A stretch of 64,000 nt of DNA. Source: Desulfovibrio sp. 86. Lineage in GTDB: Bacteria; Desulfobacterota; Desulfovibrionia; Desulfovibrionales; Desulfovibrionaceae. The notes beneath the pieces are model-generated. The model saw nothing but the letters and a program-made list of their open reading frames with translations. It was not told the origin of the DNA and ran no database searches. The first letter of the stretch is position 1. Each line of letters starts with the position of its first letter. The stretch spans positions 1,240,001 to 1,304,000 of the forward strand of contig NZ_LR738849.1 in assembly GCF_902702915.1 (NCBI RefSeq). The letters run 5' to 3'. Positions 18,078 through 27,926 of the stretch are shown one piece after another. The position numbers and the translations under genes are program-made.

Positions 18078-18385
18078 CGTAGTCCTCCTGGTTATGTGTC
18101 TGCCGTGACACGGTTAAGTTAAATAATTCACTAGCAAGGTTGGGAAAGAAAGGTCAAATACAAAAAATGGACTAAAAACCGCCTTCCGCCCCTCCGAGCA
18201 CACACTTTTTATTGTTTTTTTTCGGCAACGCTCTGGACGACCCGTCAGAAGGACTTACATATACCTCGCAGTTGGCGAGCCATCTGCCAGAATTTGTCGC
18301 GCGCGCCGTTCTGCGCGGCCCACTGGGCGACACGGTCGCTGCGCGAAACTACACGAGAAAAGCTTTCCCCGAGGAGGATCAACAT
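18078..18385. promoter_or_regulatory. Divergent control region of split-Soret cytochrome and dnaK
   Basis: This 308-bp region drives genes in both directions. An AT-rich core at about 18115-18225 is the probable promoter zone. No CIRCE inverted repeat (TTAGCACTC/GAGTGCTAA) and no clear sigma-32 pair was found. An in-frame extension of dnaK runs through it back to 18212, but the dnaK start at 18386 is clear. Confidence 0.4.
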
Positions 18386-20299
<1,914 letters not shown>

Positions 20300-20487
20300 G
20301 CGCGCCAGGAATATCTGGCGACCGAGTTTCCCCAGGTTTACTGACCGCGTGTGGTTGCGGGCGCGAGCGCCTGCGGCCACACGCGGCTTGCCAGCCTGAC
20401 GGCGGGGCGGCCACCGCCCGGACTTGGGCGAACTGGGCGCACCTGCGTGAACCAGGGCGAACTTGCCTCAACGCCTCCACTGTACTA

Positions 20488-20528
20488 AAAAGGTCTGGCT
20501 CCCCGTGAGCCAGACCTTTTGTTTTTTG
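20488..20528 (+). terminator. Intrinsic terminator between dnaK and the LppC-like gene
   Basis: A perfect 14-bp stem (20488-20501 with 20507-20520) with a 5-base loop is followed by GTTTTTTG. It lies about 190 bp after the dnaK stop. Confidence 0.9.
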
Positions 20529-20575
20529 CGGGCAGAACAAGCGCCCGTATAATACCTATCCTGCCGGAGGATACC

Positions 20576-21937
20576 GTGCGTACATCCACGACGTGCAGCC
20601 GCGCCCTCGAGCGCCTGACGCTTGGTCTTCTGGTGCTCCTGCTGCTCGGCAGCCTCAGCGCCTGCAAGATGCCTTTCAGCGGACAGGGCGCCCCCGTGGC
20701 CCCGGCCAAGCCGGTTGTCGGCCCCGGAACCTGCGTGGCTCTGGCCCTGCCCTCTTCCGGGCCGTATGCGCCCATTGGGAGCAAAATCCGCCAGGGCGCG
20801 CAGATGGCCCAGAAAGAAATGGCTGCCAACGGCGTGAATATGCGCCTTGAAATAATCAACACCTCGGCCCCGGACTGGCTGCAAAAGCTCAAGGCCCTGC
20901 CGCCGTCCTGCACCGTGGTGGGCGGTCCCCTGCAAGCGTCCAACTACGCGCAGGCCCGCAACGCGGGCGTCACGGCCGAACGCGCGCTCTTCACTTTTTT
21001 GCCCTCCCTTGAGCAGGGCGACGAAGGCACGCGCGCCTGGCGCTTTTTTCCCAGCCCCCAGGATCAGATCGACGCCCTCATCGGTTTTGCCTCCGACAGC
21101 CTGAACATACGCAGCTACGGAGCCTTCTATCCCAGCGACGCTTACGGCGCGCGCATGACGGGCCTTCTGGAGCAGAGCCTCTACAAGCGCAATATGGCCC
21201 TGCAAAAAGCCTCGTACAATCCGGCAGACTCCACCTCCTGGAGTACGGCTGTAGCGCCGCTCATCAATGCCAAAACGCCCGAGGGCAGCAACACGCCAGT
21301 GCCGCAGACAGCCTTTGAAGCCCTGTTTCTTCCCGATTCGTGGAAGAATATGGAAATGCTGACCACAAGCCTGCTCTATAATGGCGAAGACCGCCTGGTG
21401 CTGCTCGGCACCACGCTGTGGGAACAGGGGCTCTCCGGCAAGGTGGTGAACGCGCCTGAAAAGTATGCCCTTGCGGTCTTTCCCGCCGCCTGGAACCCGG
21501 CCCGCGCTCCTCGCGCCCTGCAAGCTCCCGGTTCGGACTTCTGGACGGCCCTTGGCTATGATTTCGCGCGGTTTGCCGTGAGCCTCGGCCTCAATACCCG
21601 CCTCAGCTCGCCGGAAATAACCGCCCGCGTGCAGCGCGCCTCGCAGATGGTCTGGGGCATGGCTCCCATCACCTGGGACAACGCCGGCGTGGCCCACCAG
21701 AAGCTCTTCATCTTCGGCGTGTCGCCCACAGGCATGGTGCCTGTTGTTCTGGAAGACTTCCGCCAGACCCACAGCAACATCTTGCAGCAGTCCGCGCTGC
21801 GCATGCAGGGCCTGCCCCCTGTGGACGCCACGGGCAATCCCGTTACGCCGGGCGAAGCGCCGCAGCAGCCCACGCTTCAGCCCATCGGCACTACGCCGCG
21901 TCCCTCGTACAAGCTCAGTCTGCCCTCACACCCCTAG
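20576..21937 (+). CDS. LppC-like lipoprotein with periplasmic-binding fold
   Basis: From the GTG at 20576 the protein has 453 residues. It has a lipoprotein signal ending LLGSLSAC (Cys30). The body resembles the type I periplasmic-binding fold of LppC/penicillin-binding-protein activators and branched-chain amino acid receptors (VALALPSSGPYAPIGSKIRQ, then SYGAFYPSDAYGARM). A CGGAGG ribosome site favours GTG; the ATG at 20519 lies inside the preceding terminator. LppC-like proteins help peptidoglycan synthesis from the outer membrane, but a ligand-sensing role is also possible. The C-terminal 50 residues are Pro/Gln-rich. Confidence 0.8.
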   Translation: MRTSTTCSRALERLTLGLLVLLLLGSLSACKMPFSGQGAPVAPAKPVVGPGTCVALALPSSGPYAPIGSKIRQGAQMAQKEMAANGVNMRLEIINTSAPDWLQKLKALPPSCTVVGGPLQASNYAQARNAGVTAERALFTFLPSLEQGDEGTRAWRFFPSPQDQIDALIGFASDSLNIRSYGAFYPSDAYGARMTGLLEQSLYKRNMALQKASYNPADSTSWSTAVAPLINAKTPEGSNTPVPQTAFEALFLPDSWKNMEMLTTSLLYNGEDRLVLLGTTLWEQGLSGKVVNAPEKYALAVFPAAWNPARAPRALQAPGSDFWTALGYDFARFAVSLGLNTRLSSPEITARVQRASQMVWGMAPITWDNAGVAHQKLFIFGVSPTGMVPVVLEDFRQTHSNILQQSALRMQGLPPVDATGNPVTPGEAPQQPTLQPIGTTPRPSYKLSLPSHP

Positions 21938-22011
21938 AACAACATCTGTTGGAACACCATCTGTGGCCCGGCGAGCAGCAAGCGCCGCCGGGCCGGACAA
22001 AGGACTTCATA

Positions 22012-22308
22012 ATGGCAGAGAATAAAGGCATCGGCTCAAAAGAAGTGGCCCACATGGCCCAACTTTCACGGCTCAGTCTGAGCGGGCAGGAGCAGGAGCT
22101 TTTTGCCCGGCAACTGGGAGACATCCTCGGTTATATGGATGTGCTCGCCAAGGTGGACACCAGCGCCGTCGAACCCCTGTACAGCCCGGCGCATCATACG
22201 TCCGCCGCGCGTGAAGACGTGGCCGCCCATGTGCGCACCCGACAGGAAGTGCTGTCCAATGCCCCCGAGGCTGACGGCGAATACTTCATGGTGCCGCGTA
22301 TCGTTTAG
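22012..22308 (+). CDS. gatC: Asp-tRNA(Asn)/Glu-tRNA(Gln) amidotransferase subunit C
   Basis: This 98-residue subunit stabilises the GatCAB complex, which converts misacylated Glu-tRNA(Gln) or Asp-tRNA(Asn). The motifs VAHMAQLSRLSLS and LGDILGYMDVLAKVDTSAV match GatC, and the C-terminus VLSNAPEADGEYFMVPRIV is the family tail. The ATG at 22012 is chosen over the upstream frame at 21949 because it matches the family start. Its TAG stop is the first three bases of a family A element. gatA follows only after 626 bp of repeats and gatB is not in the window. Confidence 0.94.
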   Translation: MAENKGIGSKEVAHMAQLSRLSLSGQEQELFARQLGDILGYMDVLAKVDTSAVEPLYSPAHHTSAAREDVAAHVRTRQEVLSNAPEADGEYFMVPRIV

Positions 22309-22455
22309 AGCAGATTAACTTTGAGAATGTACATTCTCAAAGTTTAAGATACGCTCGCTTCGGTGCTTAACCGCGCAGATAAACTGCGCTTACACCTCTG
22401 CGGCGGGCGTCTGCTTCCGCACCCGCCAGAGCAATTTCAAAGTGAAATTGCTCTA
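22306..22455 (+). repeat. Family A long-form element, copy A2 (150 bp)
   Basis: It begins TAGAGCAGATTAACTTTGAG and ends AAAGTGAAATTGCTCTA. The first TAG is the gatC stop codon. An internal near-palindrome (CTTTGAGAATGTACATTCTC and AAAG) and a right arm with GGCGGGCGTCTGC are shared with the copy at 60365. Its last TA is also the first TA of the next element. Confidence 0.8.
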
Positions 22456-22609
22456 GGGAAACGCGGATTTATTCCGTTTGGCGGCCTTGCTTCACTTTTT
22501 TTGAAACAGTCGAGGACAGAAGAGTCCACTCCTGCTTAAAAAAAGATCGCGCCTTGCCAAACGAAACAACTGCGCGTTTCCAGGAGGCTCTTTAATCGGT
22601 GCTTTCCTA
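22454..22609 (+). repeat. Family B element, copy B2 (156 bp)
   Basis: It runs from TAGGGAAACGCGGATTTATT to TAATCGGTGCTTTCCTA. It shares its first TA with the preceding A element and its last TA with the following one. It has the same length and interior as the copies at 10035 and 51629. Confidence 0.8.
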
Positions 22610-22733
22610 GAGCATTTAACACGTTAAATGCTCGTGCACGGCAGGCAAAAACCTGCCTACTCGCATTTCGTGGCAAGGATTTTCAGAAAAATCCTTGCTG
22701 AGCAGTTAACTCGTTTCATTCGTAAACTGCTCT
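22608..22733 (+). repeat. Family A short-form element, copy A3 (126 bp)
   Basis: It runs from TAGAGCATTTAACACGTTAA to CATTCGTAAACTGCTCT. It is nearly identical to the copy at 6684-6811. The final A of the TA is replaced by G (TGCTCTG). Confidence 0.75.
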
Positions 22734-22934
22734 GGGCGGATTGGCATTGAAAACGGCCATTCGCAACAGTTACGGCACGGCAGTTGCGGCAAGCGGGCAC
22801 GCCGTCACAGAAGGCGGCCTCCTGGCAGCCCGCATGGCAAGATTGCCCAAAAGCCCCGCTCCCGGAGCATGCGTACTCCCGGAGACCTGTTTGTATTCGC
22901 GCAAATACCGTAAGCGGAACACTTGAGAATACCC
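22734..22934. other. Gap between repeats and gatA, no convincing gene
   Basis: A 61-codon frame (22741-22926) exists but lacks a ribosome site and any family resemblance, so it is not called. This stretch probably carries the gatA promoter if the repeats end the gatC transcript. Confidence 0.4.
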
Positions 22935-24395
22935 ATGACCGACATATGCTCCCTCTCCCTCACGGCTGTGGCCCAGGCGCTGCAAAAAAAAGAACTGAGC
23001 GCCGAACAAGTGGCCGCCGCCTGCCTTGACCGCGTGGCCGCCACCGAGCCCGCACTGGCCGCCCTGCTGCATGTGGACGCCGAAAACGCCCTGGCAACGG
23101 CCGCCGCCCTGGACAAGGCTGGCCCCGACGCCTCGCGCCCCCTGTGGGGCGTGCCTGTCACGGTGAAGGACGCCCTCTCCACCAAGGGCATGCCCACCAC
23201 ATCCGGCTCGCGCATACTGGAAGGGTATACCCCTTTTTACGACGCCTTTGTGGTGCAAAAACTGCGTGAAGCCGGAGCCGTCATTCTTGGCAAGGCCAAC
23301 ATGGACGAATTCGCCATGGGCTCCAGCACGGAAAACTCGGCTTACCAGACCACCCGCAACCCCTGGAACGTCAACAAGGTTCCCGGCGGCTCCAGCGGCG
23401 GCTCCGCAGCCTCGGTAACTGCCGGTCAGTGCTTTGCCTCGCTGGGAACGGACACGGGCGGCTCCATACGCCAGCCCGCCGCGTTCTGCGGCTGCGTGGG
23501 CCTCAAACCCACCTATGGCCGCGTTTCACGCTACGGCGTCATCGCCTACGGCTCGTCCCTGGATCAGGTTGGCCCGCTGACCCGCAACGTTACCGACTGC
23601 GCGCGCGTGCTTACCGCCATTGCCGGGCCCGACGCCCGCGACAATACCTGCGACCCGCGCCCCGCTGAAGACTACACGGCCACGCTCGCCAGCCGCCCCC
23701 TCAAGGGCGCGCGCCTGGGCGTTCCCCGCGAGTTCTACGGCAAAGGGCTGTCTGCGGAAGTCCGCACCGCCTGCGAAGCCGCCATGCAGACAGCCAGGGA
23801 CAACGGCGCTGAACTTGTGGAAGTGGGCCTGCCCCATACGGATGCGGCCATTGCCACCTACTATATCATTGCCATGGCCGAAGCCAGTTCCAACCTGGCC
23901 CGCTTTGACGGCGTGCGCTTCGGCCACCGCGCCGCTGACATCAAAAACCTTGAAGAACTTTACGTGCGCAGCCGCACCGAGGGCTTCGGGCAGGAAGTCA
24001 AACGCCGCATCATGCTGGGAGCCTACGTGCTTTCCTCCGGCTATTACGACGCCTACTACCGCAAGGCTGCCCAGGTGCGTCGCCTCATCCGCGACGAACT
24101 GCTGGCAGCCCTTGACCAGTGCGACGCCCTGCTGGCCCCCGTGTCGCCCGTCACCGCCAGCGATCTTGGCAGCAATACGGCGGATCCGCTGGAGATTTAC
24201 CTCATGGACGCCTACACCCTGTCCCTGAACCTGGCGGGCCTGCCCGGCCTTTCGCTGCCCGTGGGCCTTGGCGCTGAAAGCCAGATGCCCGTTGGCATGC
24301 AACTCATCGGCAAGCCCTTTGCCGAAGCGCAGCTGCTGGCCCTTGGGCACAGCATGGAACAGGCCCTGCCGACTATCGGCAGCCCCAAGCTGTAG
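22935..24395 (+). CDS. gatA: Asp-tRNA(Asn)/Glu-tRNA(Gln) amidotransferase subunit A
   Basis: This 486-residue amidase-signature enzyme releases ammonia from glutamine for the tRNA-bound Glu/Asp. The catalytic Lys is in [17 protein letters not shown]. The serine-rich signature is [17 protein letters not shown], followed by [17 protein letters not shown] with the acyl-enzyme serine. The C-terminal [10 protein letters not shown] and [17 protein letters not shown] match the family. The ATG at 22935 fits the family start; a TTG four codons earlier is possible. It is cut off from gatC by three repeat elements. Confidence 0.97.
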   Translation: MTDICSLSLTAVAQALQKKELSAEQVAAACLDRVAATEPALAALLHVDAENALATAAALDKAGPDASRPLWGVPVTVKDALSTKGMPTTSGSRILEGYTPFYDAFVVQKLREAGAVILGKANMDEFAMGSSTENSAYQTTRNPWNVNKVPGGSSGGSAASVTAGQCFASLGTDTGGSIRQPAAFCGCVGLKPTYGRVSRYGVIAYGSSLDQVGPLTRNVTDCARVLTAIAGPDARDNTCDPRPAEDYTATLASRPLKGARLGVPREFYGKGLSAEVRTACEAAMQTARDNGAELVEVGLPHTDAAIATYYIIAMAEASSNLARFDGVRFGHRAADIKNLEELYVRSRTEGFGQEVKRRIMLGAYVLSSGYYDAYYRKAAQVRRLIRDELLAALDQCDALLAPVSPVTASDLGSNTADPLEIYLMDAYTLSLNLAGLPGLSLPVGLGAESQMPVGMQLIGKPFAEAQLLALGHSMEQALPTIGSPKL

Positions 24396-24435
24396 TCGCA
24401 ACGGTCTGTAGGCAAAGAACTGCTTTGTGGGCAAA

Positions 24436-24509
24436 GAACTGCGTTGTGGGGGAGGGACCCTTTTGCAAAAGGGTCTCCTCCCCCACGCCCCCACCCCCTA
24501 AAACTCTTA
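24436..24509 (+). repeat. HR hairpin repeat, copy 2 (after gatA)
   Basis: It starts 41 bp after the gatA stop and reads GTGGGGGAGGGACCCTTTTG, CAAAAGGGTCTCCTCCCCCA, then CGCCCCCACCCCCTAAAACT. The stem is about 17 bp. It has the same orientation to the gene as the copies after lepA and the hydantoinase-like gene. It probably ends or protects the gatA transcript. Confidence 0.7.
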
Positions 24510-24697
24510 TGGTGTTTCAGTAGGGCGCAAAGAGTTTTCTGGCCTGAAGCGGGCGGACAAGAGGCGTCGGAAAGGCATCACACGGCCTCAAAGGATATTT
24601 GCGCCAGCAGCGCAGAGAACCACGCAACCCCCTTGTGGCAAACACCTGCCCCCGCAGTGCCCAGAACTATTTCCACTCGAACGTGCGTATCCAACAC

Positions 24698-24727
24698 AAA
24701 AAAGCCGCTTTTTACAGCGGCTTTTTT
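24698..24727 (-). terminator. Bidirectional intrinsic terminator after sugE
   Basis: A perfect 12-bp stem (24698-24709 with 24716-24727) has A-runs on one side and T-runs on the other, so it can act on both strands. It lies about 30 bp beyond the sugE stop. Confidence 0.85.
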
Positions 24728-24759
24728 GGTTAGGGGGATGTTACGAGGGGAAATGGCGT

Positions 24760-25074
24760 TCACGAAGAAATTTTCATCATCACAAGTCCAGTTACTATAA
24801 GCGCGGCCGCGCCCACGCGCATGGCGTTGGCAGGCTCGCCCAGCACCAGTATGCCCAGCAAAAAAGCCCCCACCGCGCCTATGCCCGTCCAGATGGTGTA
24901 AGCCGTGCCCAGGGGGAGGCTCTTCATGGCTACGGATAACAGCGCAAAGCTGGCGGCCATGGCCACAAAGGTGAGCACCGAAGGCAGCGGTTTGGTGAAA
25001 CCAAGCGACAACTTCATTGTATACGCCCAGACAACCTCAAGCAGTCCGGCGAAAAAAAGAAAAATCCAGGCCAT
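24760..25074 (-). CDS. sugE: Small multidrug resistance protein, guanidinium exporter (SugE/Gdx)
   Basis: This 104-residue protein has four membrane segments. Glu13 in FAGLLEVVWA is the coupling residue of the SMR family. The segment MKSLPLGTAYTIWTGIGAVG and the C-terminus match the SugE/Gdx subgroup rather than EmrE. That subgroup exports guanidinium. The ATG at 25074 lies 6 bp after AAGGAGA; a GTG one codon earlier is less likely. A guanidine-II type riboswitch directly upstream supports the assignment. Confidence 0.93.
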   Translation of the reverse strand: MAWIFLFFAGLLEVVWAYTMKLSLGFTKPLPSVLTFVAMAASFALLSVAMKSLPLGTAYTIWTGIGAVGAFLLGILVLGEPANAMRVGAAALIVTGLVMMKISS

Positions 25075-25095
25075 CACGGCTCTCCTTGTTCAGAG

Positions 25096-25141
25096 CCGGG
25101 TCGTCCCGGAGTACATACCCTTTATGGGGGAGGTCGTCCTC
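25096..25141 (-). promoter_or_regulatory. Guanidine-II (mini-ykkC) riboswitch
   Basis: On the minus strand there are two small hairpins, each with the tetraloop ACGA. The first is GAGG-ACGA-CCTC (25141-25130) and the second is CCGGG-ACGA-CCCGG (25109-25096), about 20 bases apart. Paired stems with conserved ACGR loops define this class. The ribosome site AAGGAGA (25087-25081) follows 8 bases after the second hairpin, which suggests control of translation. The downstream gene is a guanidinium exporter. Confidence 0.88.
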
Positions 25142-25150
25142 ACGCTACTC

Positions 25151-25180
25151 AGTATATAAGAGCGAATGCCGTGCTGTCCA
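25151..25180 (-). promoter_or_regulatory. Probable sigma-70 promoter of sugE
   Basis: On the minus strand TGGACA (25180-25175) and TATACT (25156-25151) are 18 bp apart. A start about 7 bases on would fall just before the first riboswitch hairpin. Confidence 0.65.
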
Positions 25181-25373
25181 GTTTGGCAGATGGCGCGCGG
25201 TTGGGAAACTTGAGAAGGGGGCGCCTGGGCTGGCGAAGTTGCCAGCCCTGAAGCGGATTATCCCTGAAGCGCTACCGCCAATGAGCTATGGGCGCGCGCG
25301 GGTTGAAGACGCCGCTTCGGCAAGTGCCCACACTCAAATAAAAAAACTCTCTGTACCATGCAGAACCACAACA

Positions 25374-25590
25374 AGAGTTTTAGGGGGTGGGGGCGTGGGG
25401 GCGTCGACCCTTTTTTAGAGCATTTATTTTTTGGAAAAAATTAAATGCTCTAACGCTGCACTCTTGTGCAGCGCGCCACAACGTGGCGTGGATTCTGCCG
25501 CAAATCGCATTTTCGGCAGAATGTCACCTTTGAAATGTGAAACATTTCAAAGGTAATCTGGTCTAAGGAGGGTCCCTCCCCCACAAAAAA
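25374..25590 (-). repeat. HR hairpin repeat, copy 3, interrupted by a family A element
   Basis: The two halves of an HR repeat lie at about 25374-25415 (TTTTAGGGGGTGGGGGCGTG ... GACCCTTTT) and 25566-25590 (GGAGGGTCCCTCCCCCAC). A 150-bp family A element separates them. Joined, the halves restore a hairpin like those at 6823 and 24436. It lies directly downstream of the M23 peptidase gene on the minus strand. Confidence 0.75.
25416..25565. repeat. Family A long-form element, copy A4 (150 bp), inside an HR repeat
   Basis: It begins TAGAGCATTTATTTTTTGG and ends AAAGGTAATCTGGTCTA. Its left 37 bp form the TAGAGCA/TGCTCTA palindrome seen elsewhere. The centre carries GCAGCGCGCCACAACGTGGC and two CGGCAGAA segments shared with 574, 38360 and 50660. 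Confidence 0.75.
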
Positions 25591-25606
25591 CTTCACGCGA
25601 ATTGCC

Positions 25607-26506
25607 CTAATCAAGAATGTAGCGCATGGGGTTCACCGGCACGCCATTGAGGCGCACTTCATAGTGCAAATGCGGGCCGGTGGTTCTTCCGCTCATGCCC
25701 ACAGTGCCGATGACCTGTCCCCGTTTGACCCATACGCCCACAGGCACGCCGCAGCGCTGCATATGTCCGTATTTGGTGATAACGCCGCCGCCGTGGTTGA
25801 TTTCCAGGCTCAAGCCGTACGCGCCGTCCTGGCCGGACTGCGTAACCAGCCCCTGTGCCGGGGCCACCACGGGAGTGCCGATGCGGTTGGTGATATCCAG
25901 CCCCTTGTGGAAGTGCCCCCGACCGCCAAATGGCGAGGAGCGCCAGCCGAAGCTGGAAGACACAAAGCCCACCACGGGCCAGATTGTGGGCATGGCAGAA
26001 AGCGCATCCCTGTTTTCGCGCAGGGCCAGCAACAGATCCTGCTGGCGCACTTCTTCAAGGCGGGAGGATTCCGAGAGCCGTTCAAGAAAATCCTGCATCT
26101 TGCGGGCGGCCAGCTCCTGCCGGTGCAGGGGCAGGTATGACCGCGAAAAATCGCCCGCGATATCCAGGCCGCCGCCAGCATCGGCGGGGTCTTTGTCCAT
26201 ATTCATCATGATGCGCAGTTTGGAGTCGAAACTCTGGACCCTTTGCAGGTCGCGCCCCACCTGCGAAATGCGTTCGGCCAGATTGACGAGCTGGCGGCGC
26301 TGCTCGCTGATGACGCGCTGGGCGTTTCCAAGATCGTCGTTGAGATGGCGCGCCTCGAGCCAGGCGCGCACCAGCCAGACATTGCAGGCCGCCAGTGCCA
26401 CCACAAGAACGCAGGCAAAAAAGCCGAACCAGCCGCGCATCCGCAGATTACGGCTGCCGCTGCGACCTTCCTTGAATATGACAATATGATATTTGCCGAA
26501 AAGCAT
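25607..26506 (-). CDS. M23 family metallopeptidase, membrane-anchored
   Basis: This 299-residue protein has one N-terminal membrane segment (about 25-46). A coiled coil of about residues 52-95 follows, then a C-terminal LytM/M23 domain from about 175. Zinc ligands are visible in HFHKGLD and HLHYE, with HGGGVITKYGHM between them. It should cut peptidoglycan cross-links or act as a regulator of amidases in the periplasm. The coiled coil is of the type found in EnvC/NlpD- or TagE-like proteins. An interrupted HR repeat follows its stop after 17 bp. Confidence 0.9.
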   Translation of the reverse strand: MLFGKYHIVIFKEGRSGSRNLRMRGWFGFFACVLVVALAACNVWLVRAWLEARHLNDDLGNAQRVISEQRRQLVNLAERISQVGRDLQRVQSFDSKLRIMMNMDKDPADAGGGLDIAGDFSRSYLPLHRQELAARKMQDFLERLSESSRLEEVRQQDLLLALRENRDALSAMPTIWPVVGFVSSSFGWRSSPFGGRGHFHKGLDITNRIGTPVVAPAQGLVTQSGQDGAYGLSLEINHGGGVITKYGHMQRCGVPVGVWVKRGQVIGTVGMSGRTTGPHLHYEVRLNGVPVNPMRYILD

Positions 26507-26573
26507 GTGCGCAAACTTTAGGGGGCCGGGGCTGCGCTGTCAATGCAAGAAAATTGACGGCGCAGCCCCGCGC

Positions 26574-27344
26574 CTACGCCTCGTCCGGGGCGTCTTGCTG
26601 CGCCGCGCTGCTGCTTTTTTCCAGCTGCCAGCGCGTCAGGCCGTTGAGCACGCAGCGGCGGCCATCCTTGGTGACGGCGTAGAGGTGCTCGAGCGTCTGG
26701 GCCATGTCGCTTCTGGCGGTTCTGCCTGCCGAAGGGCAGGCATTGGCCCAAATGGGCAGGCCCCACTGGCGCGCCGCCTGCCGGATATATTTTTTCTCCA
26801 CAAGCATGAGCGGGCGGATAAGCCGCAACTGGCCGTTGAAAAAAGGCTCGTTCATGCTCATGCCGTCCACACGTCCGTTGCGGCAAATATTCATAAAAAA
26901 CGTTTCCACCAGATCTTCCGCATTGTGGCCCAGCGCCAGGTGGGTCAGCTTGTACTGCGCGCAAAGCTCAAAAAGCCTCTTGCGGCGCAGCCATGCGCAA
27001 CGAAAACAGGCCGAGCGGCGCAGATTCTTCTCTGAATGGGCGTCAGGCCCGTGCGTTGTCACCTCCACATGGGCGGGAATGCCATGCTCGGCCAGCCAGG
27101 GCAAAAGAGCCGCATGGCTCTGGCTGTCAAAACCGGGATTAAGGTGCAGGGCCATGATTTCAAAGTGAAAAGGTACGATTCCCTGGCGAATTTTAAGCGT
27201 CTTCATCAACACAAAGCTGTCCACCCCGCCGGAGGCAGCCACGCCTACGCGGCAGCCAGGCCAGAGCATATTTGTCATCTGCATGGCCTTGCCCGCGCTT
27301 TTTACGCACACTTCCTGCGCGAAAGACCTTTTTTCTCTGCTCAT
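26574..27344 (-). CDS. TtcA-like PP-loop ATPase (tRNA thiolation)
   Basis: This 256-residue protein belongs to the TtcA/TilS N-type ATP pyrophosphatases. The PP-loop is [13 protein letters not shown], the paired cysteines are [13 protein letters not shown], and [14 protein letters not shown] is the third family motif. A further cysteine in [11 protein letters not shown] would complete an Fe-S site as in TtcA, which makes 2-thiocytidine at tRNA position 32. It could equally act on another tRNA uridine. AAGGAG lies upstream of the ATG. It diverges from rpoZ. Confidence 0.85.
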   Translation of the reverse strand: MSREKRSFAQEVCVKSAGKAMQMTNMLWPGCRVGVAASGGVDSFVLMKTLKIRQGIVPFHFEIMALHLNPGFDSQSHAALLPWLAEHGIPAHVEVTTHGPDAHSEKNLRRSACFRCAWLRRKRLFELCAQYKLTHLALGHNAEDLVETFFMNICRNGRVDGMSMNEPFFNGQLRLIRPLMLVEKKYIRQAARQWGLPIWANACPSAGRTARSDMAQTLEHLYAVTKDGRRCVLNGLTRWQLEKSSSAAQQDAPDEA

Positions 27345-27575
27345 GGCTGGCGATCTCCTTCAAAATCGTCTATGCTGCCTGGCGCTCCGGGCATGCTTGA
27401 CAGTGTCAATGGCGGCCTATATCATATCTTATTTCAGCAGGCAAAGCCTGCTCCAGGCGTATTCCACGCCCGGCCCTTTACAAAAGGTCGGGCGGTATTA
27501 TTTATCAAAACGAACTGCGGCGGAAACCCTTTCGCCCCAGTCAGCGGCCCCGGCCGCGCACACTACGGAGGCAGC

Positions 27576-27815
27576 ATGGCCCGTATTACAGTTGAAGATT
27601 GCCAGGAGCGCGTAGACAACCGCTTTCTGCTTGTGCAAATGGCCATCAAGCGCGTGCATCAGTACCGTGAGGGATATGAACCCCTTGTGGAATCACGCAA
27701 CAAGGAAGTGGTCACCGCCCTTCGCGAGATCGCCGCGGGCAAAGTGCTGCCCGACGATGACAGCCTTTACAATCCCCTTGCAGAAGGACAGGCCGCGCCT
27801 GCCTCCGGCGAGTAG
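27576..27815 (+). CDS. rpoZ: RNA polymerase omega subunit
   Basis: This 79-residue protein reads [20 protein letters not shown], the family signature, with RQY-like [12 protein letters not shown] and [16 protein letters not shown]. Omega supports assembly of RNA polymerase and is the ppGpp site in some bacteria. GGAGGCAGC precedes the ATG. The frame stays open upstream to 27036 but that part does not resemble omega. dnaJ follows after about 110 bp. Confidence 0.95.
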   Translation: MARITVEDCQERVDNRFLLVQMAIKRVHQYREGYEPLVESRNKEVVTALREIAAGKVLPDDDSLYNPLAEGQAAPASGE

Positions 27816-27926
27816 GGACTCATAGTTTGCCTTGTCTGCGCGGCGGCTGTCCTTGGGCAGCCGCCGCGCCTGTGAATACAACCTTTAGCCCAGGCGCACA
27901 AGCACGCAGCCACCGGAATCCGGACC

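Noticed and set aside
18078..18385. CIRCE or sigma-32 site upstream of dnaK
   Set aside because: Neither TTAGCACTC/GAGTGCTAA nor a good CTTGAA-CCCCAT pair is present.
22741..22926. A 61-codon frame ahead of gatA
   Set aside because: No ribosome site, no family resemblance and it lies next to repeat DNA.
27036..27575. N-terminal extension of rpoZ by 180 codons
   Set aside because: It overlaps the divergent TtcA-like gene, and omega subunits start at MARITVED.
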